Below, piece by piece: positions 30,601-41,611 of a stretch of DNA of 64,000 nucleotides (position 1 is the stretch's first letter; each line of letters starts with the position of its first letter). This stretch comes from Desmodesmus armatus (Eukaryota > Chlorophyta > Chlorophyceae > Sphaeropleales > Scenedesmaceae). The stretch spans positions 1-64,000 of the forward strand of contig VIIQ02000248.1 of assembly GCA_007449985.2 (NCBI GenBank), given 5' to 3'. The position numbers and the translations under genes are program-made. The notes under the pieces were generated by a model. The model was not told the DNA's origin and searched no databases. It saw nothing but the letters and a program-made list of their open reading frames with translations.

Positions 30601-33600
30601 AACCCCTAGTTGCACATAGATGGAACCATGTAACAGTATACGTGTGCACCGTCTGCATGCACAGTCCGCGAGTCATGCATGGGTACAGCTTGCTAATACT
30701 TTGTGCAAGGCCGCAAAGTGTGAGCCAACGCCGCATGCCAGCACAGCACAGCAGCACTCACCGTCCGCGAATCCACACACGTGAAGAGCTTGCTGACAAC
30801 GACACTGTAGGTGTACGCCGTAGTCTGGGAGATAGTGATACCCGGGGAGTCTGAGGGGGTGCAGCATCTGGGGGCTGTATTCTCACAAGGTTGCTGCCTG
30901 CATTACACCCTGCAGGGTTTGCGCTGGTGCATTGGCCCCCTGACCACGCACCCATGCCGGTGACGGTTGCAAGGCTGGAAGTGTCTAATGTGAGGTATAG
31001 GGTGGCTTGGGCCCCCACATCGTACGTCTGAGCAGCTGCAGGGCAGGAGAGGGACAGACAAGGAGGGGCGAAGGCGAGGCAGACATGGCGCTGGTCGAGT
31101 GCAAAGTCGCCTGTTGTTGTGTCAAGCCTTTCTGGTGCATCTCCGTCCCAAGCAGTTCACTGGTTTTCATATGAACAACACGCAGCACTTGCCGTGGATA
31201 GATGTACCATGTACAGCAACAATGACGGTATGTATTTCCCCTCATCCTGCACACTCACTTGTAAAGGCGTAGGACACCGCCGTGGAGGACATGCTCTCAG
31301 CACTCCCGCCAGTGGGCGTGTAGTCAAGAGTAGCCGTCACCGTCCCCGCCGCCGGCGCATTGGGCGCACTCACATTGAATCCACAGCTAGTTGATGCCCC
31401 CACAGCCAATGAGGTAGCCTGGCACTGTGACAAGGGCTGGGGTGCGGCACCGGCCCCCACGTCTATCGCAAAGGTTGTGATGGTAATGTCGGCCACTGCT
31501 GTGTTCGTGATGCTGACACTGCCTGACACCCAACCTGCCGAGGTTGTGAGGGTCTGTGTGGCTGTGGTGGTGAAGGGGATGGTAAGCTCTGCACAGTTAC
31601 AGGCAGCAGTGCACAGTTACAGGCAGGCAGGCACAGCGCAGTTATGTACATGCAATGAAGTGGTTTGACAACAGAGTGGTTTGACAGAGGCAAAGAGCTG
31701 GGAGAGCCTTCCCATTGTGTGTGGTCGACAAAGAACAGCATTGGCCAAGTGCATGGGGCAAGTATTGCTCATTGGCTTTCTCACACTTGTCTGCACCCTG
31801 CTTTGTTTGGATTGGGTCAGTGCAACACACTCTAAAAGCCACCCTAGCAGCTGCAGCCTGTCGTCATCATTGATAGCATCCGAGCCCCGGGCATGCCTAG
31901 GATGTCATGACACCGCACCCACCTGCAGAAGGAGTTGTCGTCAAACTACTGCCACCCCCTGAGTTATCAAGAGTCCACTGGTATGTGTTCACAATGACTG
32001 TCTGCACCCCAGAGACAGTGACCGTGGTGCTTCCGGTGACTGCACCACCAGTGACCGGAACGAGCTCAGGGGCGGCAGCTGTGCTGACAGGAGCTGTAAC
32101 ACCAGTAGTGGCCCCGTCGGCGGTTGTGGTGCAACCTGTTACTGTAACTGTCGCAGTTGTGGAGTCCATAACGGGAGCACCTCCATCTACTGGTGTGACA
32201 GTGACTGTATTGACGGCCTGTGGTTGTCACACAAAGATGTAAGGAGCACAGACACACACACGGGAAAACACTCAGAAGGTAGCACTGGGGATGTCCCTTG
32301 GTCATGGGGTTTGAGTGGTGGCGGAGATGTCTTCCTGTGGGGACTACCTCCCAGGTTTGCTTGGCTTCCGCTTGGCTTCAGGAAGTTCCTGTGAAGCCTA
32401 CCAGTAGGACGTCCAACCCCATATTTCTTGGATATATTTGGCAGCTGAACACAGTGTATCTGAAGACATCCACATGCAGGCATGCACTGCTCATCACTGG
32501 TGTCACATGCTTCCACACCTCTGTCCCACACTGGCAAACAGCTATTTGGGGCCAGGGGGGTTCCGAAGGTGGTGCATGACAGCCCTCCCACGCTGCATCA
32601 ATCCAAAATGCATGCCACACTCACTGTTATTGGTGTCGTGCACAGGTTCGTGCCCATATTTGTGAGTGTGACAGCATATGTGTACATTTTGTCACCCATG
32701 TCACAGAGCTGCAGTCCTGCAGGGGGGTAGTTCCCTGTCATCTGCATGTTGCTGCCGGTCACACTTCCCGTTGGCGTCACCACAAAGTTGTCGGTTATCG
32801 TTGCACAGTTCCCAGTGGTGCCTCCCGTCACACCTGCACAGGATACAATAAGTGATGTGTGTGAGTGACTACGTACGTCATAACATGTTATGTTGCCGTC
32901 GCACAGCTGCCTGTGGGGTCCCAAGTCACCCTTGCATGCCTAAATTACTAACGGGAACATTCAGGGAACTCAAGTAGACATCAATATCCTGCGACAGCGC
33001 TGCTGGGAACGCTTGCGCGACGGTGCAGCAAAGGCACCCCAACACCCAAGGCACCTTCGCCGCACAAATCAAATCAAAGTTACACCTGTAGCTACATATG
33101 GCTCAAGAGCTCATGCCAGCCATTCACTGATAGCATGGAAATGGCAGAACAAACCAGAAGGAACAAAATACTGAGGATCAAACCAGATCCGAAAGCGCAC
33201 CTGCAAAGTTGTAAGGCGCCGTCGCCGTCGCTGCGCCCACAGTCACCGTCAGCGTCCCTCCTGTCGCCGCAGCTATGCTGGTGTCAGACCACGACTGCGA
33301 AAATGTACAACTGGCAGGGGCCGTATTGGCCGGCACGCAATTCACGGATCCAGTAGGCACCGCAGCTGGTGCCGGTGCAAAGGAAAGCACGGGAGTAGGG
33401 AAGCTTCCGGTGCCGGTTACTGGGAAGGTACCGGCCACTGCCACTTGCTGTGTGGCCAAGGACTTTGTGACTGTAAGCTCGTAGGAGGCTGTGGCTACGC
33501 CAGTTACTGCTGCGAGGGACAGGACTGTGCTTTTGGCCTGATTGCTGAAGCGCTTGCTGACAGACCATGTGTAGGCTGACTGCACCGTTGTGCCTGCACA

Positions 33601-35218
33601 TACATATGAAGCAGAAGGCAGCGGTGGCCGGCACGGCAGGCAGCGGGTTCAGCGCGTGTGGCCGACCTGGGGCATGATAGCCAGTGATTGTGTGGGCAAG
33701 AGACAGAAGGACGCTCCAATAGGCGCGCCGTGCACTCCAGTCAGCCCCACATGCTATGTGTTTCAAAGGTTTGGATGTTGCAAATGCACGGACACATGCA
33801 TGGCTCCTTGCTTTGCAGGAATGCACAGCGTGCTGCGTTCTACTGGCAGCCCTTGCATAAGGCCACTCTGTGACATGGTATTTTCAACCCTTCAACACCT
33901 GCTCCCTGGCCATGCCCCCAGCCCAGTAACCTCACACAGTCACACAAAGCGGCACATAGCATCTTGATGGTCAGCATCCCAACGCACATGTTCCACAGCA
34001 CACGCACCTGCAGGGTTTATGGTAATGGGTCCAACATTGATAGGGTCGCTGACGCCAGTGCCTCCATCACCCACAAGGGAACTTGTTGGCCCTGCAACCC
34101 CCGGAACCCCCGCTGTACCTGAACCCCCCACTGCTGCTACTGCTGGACTGGGGGTGGGGACACCAGGCACCCCCGGACCCCCCCTGGGCTGATGCCACCC
34201 CCTAGGCCAGGCGTGGGGTTAGGTCCGAGGCCGGGGGTAGGGTTTAGTGGTGTGGTGGGGTTTGTGGCAGGGGTGAGAGGGCCTGCGGGGGGACCCCCTG
34301 GTGTGATAGGGGATGTGGGGCTGACGACAGCTGCTGCTGGGGGCAAGATGGTGTTGCCATTGCTGCCTGCAGGTATACCAGCGGGTATGCCGCCCGGGGG
34401 CCTGGGCTGCTGGTTGGGTACTACTGCTGCGCCTGGCTGTAGGGGTGCTGGATTGGCTGGTGTGACACCCACAGGGGTAGTGGGGCCTGTACCTGCTGTT
34501 GCTCCTGGCGCTGGTGCTGGTACTGCTGGTGTGGTGGGGAAAGTGCCGGCTGGCTGCACAGGTGTTGTGGGTGCGGTCAAGCTAGGGGTAGCCTGGGGTA
34601 TGCCAGGAACACCTGCAGGTGTCGTTGCTGGCTGTGGAGTTGCTGGTGTTGTGGGATTGACTGGGACTCCAGAAGGGACTAATGATGCACCTGCTGCTGC
34701 TGGGCCGAGGGGCCTAGGGAGGCTGGGCTGAGCTTGGCAAACTGGTTTGGTTTAGGAGGCAGGCATACAGCAGCAGTGGGGCAGGATGTTGGGAAATCCG
34801 TGCAGGGCGAGGGAGGGGTGAGGGGGAGGAGTGGTCGGTGATACATGCTGCTGCACAACGCTGCTCAAGTGCTCACAGCTGATCTATGTCGTTACTTGTT
34901 CTGTTTGCGCTGCCTGACGTCCCTGAACCATGATCGCAAAATGAACTGCAAAGTGACAGCAGCAGACTTCTAGGCATGTTCCCTGACAGATGCTAGCACG
35001 CCGATCAAAGCATGGATCGTGCATAAGATAGTTTTCATAGGTCTTGAGCTTCCAAGAATGTCCGAAACACGCAATTTTAAAGTCACCGGGGGTGGCCTGA
35101 AGTCCCCGGCACCCGCAATGCGGCAGCAAAAAAACTCACCGGAAAGCAAAGACAGCCACCAGATAGCTGCAAGCGCTAATAGTCGCTGTTGTCTGCCGCT
35201 GAGTCCACCTTTACGCAT
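24663..35218 (-). CDS. Very large secreted glycoprotein: Pro-rich stalk plus Ig-like repeats
   Basis: Seventeen minus exons: 35218-35140, 34732-34008, 33593-33201, 32833-32625, 32217-31923, 31588-31259, 31035-30762, 30424-29821, 29557-29401, 29132-28976, 28607-28270, 28098-27618, 27345-26865, 26695-26403, 26157-25810, 25572-25454 and 25194-24663. All junction phases agree if one base is restored in each of two homopolymers (34178-34184, 30855-30859), giving about 1938 residues. The signal peptide (GRQQRLLALAAIWWLSLLS) is split by a phase-1 intron. Residues of about 27-268 are Pro/Thr/Gly-rich, a likely hydroxyproline-type stalk. The rest is a chain of beta-sandwich repeats with openings such as ITNTATLTPSGGQAS, VTGC anchors and closings such as FGPFGESECNLFT. 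These resemble DUF11/Ig-like surface repeats. Sequons such as NFT and NCT suggest glycosylation. Role inferred: cell wall or extracellular matrix. Confidence 0.8.
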
Positions 35219-37717
35219 GTTGGACGACTGTGTTTTCATGCATGCTGCATACGACAGTAAACGATGCTGGAGTCTTCTTGGATAGATATGCGCACTTTGC
35301 TGTCCTTGGTCGACTGGGATTGGACTCGTGTGCACAGTGTGATGTGAGTGTGAGGATGGGACCTGGTCATTAGTCATCAAGTCAGATTGAAACATTTGCC
35401 CGTCTCCTCCTGAAAACCTGCTGCTCAAGTGCTCAGACAAACACACCACACAGACCGCCTGTTTACCCAGCCTGAGCGCTGCTACATTAACCCGGCTGTG
35501 CAGGTGACACCTTGGTACAGGATAGGAAGGGACCCTGCGCATCCCTGTTCAGCCTGTGCAGGGTAAGACTGGATTTATATGCTCCAGTGCTCAGTTGACC
35601 AGGGTATGGAGACATCTTGCCTTGATGTAGCAATAACCCTGCGACTGCCCAGCTGCCTCATCATCATGCACTTTTTGTTTTGCAAACAGACTATAGCATC
35701 TGTTGCCTGTGGCGCGGAAAGGTAGCTGTCTGTCACACTTGCAAAAGGATGTGGTGCCAGGATCAGCAGCAGTGTTTGCGCACACAAGTCCACCACATCA
35801 ATAACTGTTACCACTACTGCAGGCTGCGGGGTTTGGCAATTTTGTTACTGTTACTGTTACATGCTGCAGGCGAAGCCTGACCACCCCGTAGGGTGCCAGT
35901 TACCTCCGTGGCAATGCATGCAGATGCACCACCAGTCTGTCATGCTCCCCGAGGTGCTGAACGATCGATTCGTTGAGGCACCAAGCAGAAAAGACACACA
36001 AAGAAGGGGTGCGCGGCACCCACATTTACCTGCAAAACAACATCAAGGACATTTGCCTTCATGAACAAACCTGCCCATAACAATTCTGGCACATTTTCAC
36101 GCTTGGCACCCAGGACAACCCAAGTGCTAAGGATCAGTTCCTGGCGGCACCCACATCTGCTAAGAAACATCAAGGACATTTGCCTTGATCAACCTTGATA
36201 CCTCACAACAGTACAGGCAATTCTCAATGCACCCAGGACATCCTAGGATCAGGGGGCTCAGGACTAAGTGCTGGCGGCATCTCCATATGACACTGCTGGT
36301 ACCAGCAACCGGTACAAGGTTGGTCACAATTCGTGTAGTTCATACATGTCCCGACAGTCAGGATGAGAATGACAGGCTACACATGCAGCCAAGGTTTGGG
36401 CTGGTAGATTTCAGCCTAGGCAGGAGGCATGGCAAGGTATGCTGGCCAGCAGACAGGACAACCAGCTACTACAAATACAAAGCCAAACAAACAGAAATGC
36501 AGTCCTGCACAACACTAGTGTCATGTTCACAACAGCTTCCATCTATAGATACATTACACAACCATAGAATGCCCGTGTGGCTCTGCTGTTGCAGCAGTGG
36601 TGCCAATTGCAGATGTGTACACCCGTGGCACATGCTACAAACCGTCTCGCCTAGGCTTGGTGTTATAGTGTGTTGGCATACACACATGTGCTGATCACAA
36701 ACACATACCTCTGCCTGTGTGCACAAGGGGACAACCATAGGGTGCAAGTACAAACCAAATGTATTTGTTGATATATCACGTGCTCTCGCATGCCCTCGGC
36801 ACACAGGCAGCAGCGTGGGGTCCTGGTTGTAGTTGCAGAATCCCACTAAGTTTGAACAAATGCCATGCACCAAATTTGACCTGATTGACATGGAATCACA
36901 GCTGCACAGAACAACACAAGGAACCTCTTCAGGTAGCCTGAGGTAGCCTCCTCCTGAGTCAGGATGAGCCCATGCACTGGCATGCCAGCAGCAACGCTGC
37001 ACCACCAGCGGCACTGCCTTGCATTCACTGATTGGGGCCAGACAGGCCCAAGTCTGATGGAGAGGAGCTGCAGGCTGCCTGTCACATGGTGTGCCCAACC
37101 AGGGTTGCTGAAGTTGTGTGTGTGTGTCTGCCATGTGTGTTGCTCATACCACGGTCAGGAGGTAGTAACCCTGCAGTCGAACGGCAGCAACGGCAGACGC
37201 AACGTAGCTAGTCAGCAGTGTAAACTGAGTAACCCTGGGTTTGATTGATTACGTATATTCTAGGAGATTGCTGGGCTTTTGTGAGGGCAGCTGCCAGTGC
37301 AAAGGGCCCTTTGTTTGGAGTTGAACCCCAAGTCAATGATCCAGCCCTAACACAGATGGAAAATTTACTCAGTGCTCAAGGCAGTACTACAAGCCAGGAG
37401 TAGAAAGCTGGCACTGCCAGCAACTTGCTGAGGTCTGCAGGTAGAGAGCAACAGCCAACTGGCACTGATCAAGGCTCTTCTTCTGCTTCTACTGATCAAG
37501 GCTCGTAACCTTGCATCATCAGCCTAGACACTGTCAGACAGGCTGCAACAACGTTGCAAACGACACAACTTTGACTGTGTCTTGCACAAACACTCAGTGA
37601 CTCTCAATTGCTGACATGCAACGTTTCATTGCTGACCAAGTGTCACACTGCAGCTGTGCGCTCCAAATGACAAAATGACAACAAAATCTGAAGAAAGGTG
37701 CAGCAACAATGACTCAC
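35219..37717. other. Spacer holding the promoter of the 35218 gene and probably unseen 3' exons of the 38785 gene
   Basis: Several open frames exist, the longest on the minus strand (about 36469-37134), but their translations are Cys/His/Trp-rich and lack splice logic. Between about 36018 and 36260 there is a degenerate direct repeat (ggcacccacat... aacatcaaggacatttgcctt, twice, and a weaker third block). The minus-strand exon at 38785-37718 ends at a good donor, so its 3' exons should lie here; I could not identify them. Confidence 0.35.
36018..36260. repeat. Degenerate tandem duplication
   Basis: aacatcaaggacatttgcctt occurs at about 36040-36060 and again at about 36166-36186, preceded in both cases by ggcacccacat. 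The flanks are partly alignable, giving a period of about 125 bp. Confidence 0.7.
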
Positions 37718-38785
37718 CAGGCCAGCCATGACGGCCACCTTGCAAATCGCACTGCTCAGTGGCTCGCTCGACTCCTCCTGGAATGCAGCAGTGTCCGACA
37801 ATCCTCCTCCTGCTGCCGCTGCCGCTGCTGCTGCTGCTGCTGTCGGTACCGCTGCAGACCAGCCACCATCGTGTACTGCGGACGCTGATGCATCTGCACC
37901 TGCTGCTGCTGCCAAGTGGCAAGGGATCCCAGCAGCAGCAGCACTAGCTTCTGCTGCAGCTGCTGACGGGGACACCAGCAGATCGAGCATAGGTCCCAGC
38001 TGGCCACTTTCCTGCCGCCAGCACAGCAAGGCAGCAGCAGCAGGGTCTGCTACAGCCCTGCTGGCGGCGACAACTGCTGCGGCAGCTGCTGCTGCTGCTG
38101 CTGGCTCCCGTGTGCTGCTTGGGACTGCCATGAACCCAGGGTTGGCTGGTGCTGCTGCTGGAGTGAGTGGTCTGCTGATTGGCTTCTGATGCTGAGATGT
38201 GAAGGATGCTCTGGGGGAACTGCATTCAGAGGGAGCTGCTGACCCTCCTGCACTACTGCTGTAGATCTCCCAGGTCGCTGTCAGCTGCTTTACACCACTG
38301 CGTGCTGCAACTAGCACTGCTACGTCTGCTTCAGTGTCTGAGCAGTCGTCTGTTTCTGTTGCTGCTGCTGCTGCTGCTGTTGCGGGTGATGAGGATGGGC
38401 TACTTGAGGGCTCAAACGCTGCTGCAAGGGATCGTACGCGAGCAGGGGCAGTGCTGATCAGAGTTGGAGGCATCAAGCAGCGAGGGCTGACCATGGAACC
38501 TGTGATTACTGTGGATTGTGCCTCTGGGGGTGGGGTGCTGGTGTGCAGCAGCGAGCGAAGGCCGCTTGCCGCATCTGTTTCTGAGACCAGACGGTGACGG
38601 TGACGTGTTGAAATCTCTCTGTGTGCTCTGCTTGCTCCTCTAGCAAGCCAGTCACCGCTTGCCGCCCACATGTGTTCCCCGCGGATTTCACGGTGTGAAG
38701 CGTTGATGAGCTGGGCAGGGCACAAACAACTTGATATGATACCGCTTTGCTTTGATTCTTGCCTTGAATATCCAGGGAACCCCAT
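37718..38785 (-). CDS. Ser/Ala-rich protein, first exon (356 codons)
   Basis: ATG at 38785 (MGFPGYSRQE) opens a frame of exactly 356 codons to a strong donor, CTG|GTGAGTC, at 37718/37717 (phase 0). An inner ATG (MWAASGDWLARG) is another possible start. The protein is Ala/Ser/Pro-rich with poly-Ala runs and an acidic patch (TETDDCSDTEAD). Short ordered-looking segments are VKQLTATWEIYSSS and LGPMLDLLVSP. There is no signal peptide or membrane segment and no recognisable family. It is transcribed divergently from the 39219 gene. The downstream exons were not found, so the gene is incomplete as listed. Confidence 0.5.
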
Positions 38786-39218
38786 GCCCAGCGGATCGAG
38801 GCTTTTATGACGCTGGTTGAAGATACAGCAGGCCTATGCCTCGCGTCGCATACGCAGCCATACACGTGACTTTAAGCTAGACAAAGAAGAAAAGTACCTT
38901 TGAACAAGACTCGTTTTACAAACAACGCACCTTTACAAAATATTCGAAGACCAGACAGAAGTTGCCGACCCTGGTTTTCTGGTGTTGGTTGTTCCCAGTA
39001 ACCCACAAACGATTACAGCATATCGGACGTCACTCAGTATTCTGTCGCATCACAGAAACGAATTGGGCGTCGGCGTACTTGCTGTCTATATGTTCATGAC
39101 CTTATGTAGCAGCACTGGCATCACTGCATGCATGGGGTAGATGTCCCTCCCAGGGCTCCTGCACCCATGAGAAACCCATTGAAAGAATTTATTAATCATC
39201 AGACACAACCAGCAGCCG
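38786..39218. promoter_or_regulatory. Divergent promoter region (about 430 bp)
   Basis: The region lies between two head-to-head start codons (38785 minus, 39219 plus). It is visibly richer in A and T than its surroundings (for example tttattaatcatc just before the plus-strand start). No specific factor site is claimed. Confidence 0.5.
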
Positions 39219-41574
39219 ATGAGGTGCAGATGCCAGGTGCTTTTGTTTACGTTGCTGCTGGCTGGATGGACATGGGGTGCACAATCCACAGCGGAGCAGT
39301 TTGGTGAGTAAAACACACCGCCGCAGACAAAGTGCAGTACAAATGCTTGTGTATGATACAGTGGATATCGTTTTCAACAGATCAGGGAGATGCGTCTGTC
39401 AGGCTGGCCCCACACAGTTGGGCCAGTTCACAATGGTACCATCCCCAGGCCGCTGTTTGCAGCATTGGGCAAGTTACTCGTTATTATGCCCAAGCATCCA
39501 GATGAAGGCTCTTGTCAGCATTCACTCTGCGTGCTCAAATGCCTGCAAGTTGCATTTACACAGGCATACGCCCTGCTTGCATGCGCAGCACAAGCTGACT
39601 TACTGCTTGATGCTTTGCAACCCACACATCTGCAGGATGGGGCAGGAAAGACCGCGAAGCTCGTGTAGCACTCAACCAACGTGCAGAGCTGGCTACCCAA
39701 ACCCCAGCTGTCACTTTGCAGAGCACAGGACAAAGCTACCTTAACCCATGGCAGCAGCAGCAGCAGCAGCAGCTGCAGCAGCCTGTCTCTGTCAGCATTA
39801 ACCCTCCGAGGCCAGCACCCACCCCAGTGCGGCCTCTGCCGCCGCTGCCGCCTGCGCCATCCACATACACCCTGCCAAATGTGGGTGGAGGGGTTGGCTT
39901 TCACGCACCCAACAAAGCAGCAACCGGCGGCAGCAGCACCAGCAGCAGCAGCGGGGATGTTGATGGAATGCAGGGGCAGGGGATGCAAGGGCAGAGTAGT
40001 GGCTTGCAGACGCAGCAGGCGTGGCAGGGACAACAACGGTGGCAGGGACAGAGCAATGGACTGCAGGGACTGCAAACACAGAAAAATGGATTGCAGGGGT
40101 GGCAAGGGCAGAGCAAAATGGCTGCAGGGCTTGACAGCAGCAGCAGCCAGCAGTTGCAGCCAGGCCGCATGCAGATGCTGGCCGGGCAGGGCAGTATGCA
40201 GCTTGGCCAGGGGCAGCAACAGCACCTGGCAGGATCCGGTGCTAACCCAAGCAACTGGGGTTTTGCAAATATCCCTCCTGGGAGCACTGTGGTCGATGTG
40301 ACTGAAATTCCACCAGTTGATTGGAGCTCCTCAGACTCTCCTGCACAGCCGTGGATGGGCGCTGGTAGTACTGCTGTTGGGAGCGGCAGCAGCGGCGGCA
40401 GCAGCGATTCTGCAGTCAGCAGCAGCAACAGTATCGTCCTGGGGCCTGGAGTTCCAAGCAGTGAAGGTGTCGGGATGCCGATCAGCACCGGCAGCAGCAG
40501 CAGCGGCAGCAGCGGCAGCGGCAGCAGTGTTGTCGGTGGGAACAATGGCATGATGGCTCCTCCAACTGCCGGTGGCAACACTGGGCTGCCTGTCAGCAGC
40601 AGCAGTGGTGGCAGCAATGGCGGCAGCAGTGGCAGCAGTGGGTTGCCCGCAAATGGGGTGATTGGTCAGACTCCGGGCACTACTGTACAGGTCCTGACTG
40701 GCCGGCCAGGTTCCGTCAACACCATCACCAGCGGCCAAGGTCAATCAGTCACTATCATCTCCATAATGCCAGCAGGCAGCAGCAGCAGCAGCAGCAGCGG
40801 CAGCGGCAACGGTAATGGCAATGGCATCGATTTTTCTGGTGGGGGGTCAGGAGCAGGGCCGGTGACCATTTGGAGCTCCAATGGTAACCAGCAGCAGCTG
40901 CAGCAGATGCTCAGCAATCCAGCAGCAGCGCGCAGTAAGGGGACGGCACAGCAGCAGATCCTGCCAGCTTTGCCGACAGAGGGCCTGGGTGATGAGGGTG
41001 CAGATGCAGGCGGAGGCAGTTTAAAGCAGGCAGGGGGTGTAACAGGTAGTGTGACTCCTGACTTTATGTTAGGGACGGAGACGCGGGAAGCGCCAGTACC
41101 TGATGTCAAGCAGGGGAGCCTGAAGCCGTCCTTTGGAGGTGCGCGCTGGGCAGCGGTGTGTAACGTTACTACTGTTACTCTACCTGTTACAAGTGTTATT
41201 ACCGTCACTTTTGTTGTGTGCAGCACATAAAAGGCCAGTCTGACAATGCTACAGCCAGCACACTAAACACACCTCCATGCTACAGCTAACACCACCAACA
41301 GACACACACCGCCCTGTTTTTCAGCCAGCCCCACCAAACACACCGCCCTGTTTTCCAGCCAGCATCACCACACACATCACCAACCGCTCTGCTGCTGTGT
41401 GTTTGTCCATGTGCCACAGGACCTGGTGACAAGGGGCGCTACGGGAGCAAAGCCAAGAACCAAAACAATAACAGCAGTGGCAGTAGCAGCAAGCAGAAGA
41501 GTCTGAAGCGGCCGCCCTTCATGATCCCAGTGGACGGCGGATCAGCGGGAGGTCTACTGCTGCAACAAGACGGG

Positions 41575-41611
<37 letters not shown>

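Noticed and set aside
36469..37134. A 221-codon minus-strand frame
   Set aside because: Cys/His/Trp-rich, no domain, no consistent acceptor or donor, and no link in phase to the exon at 37718.
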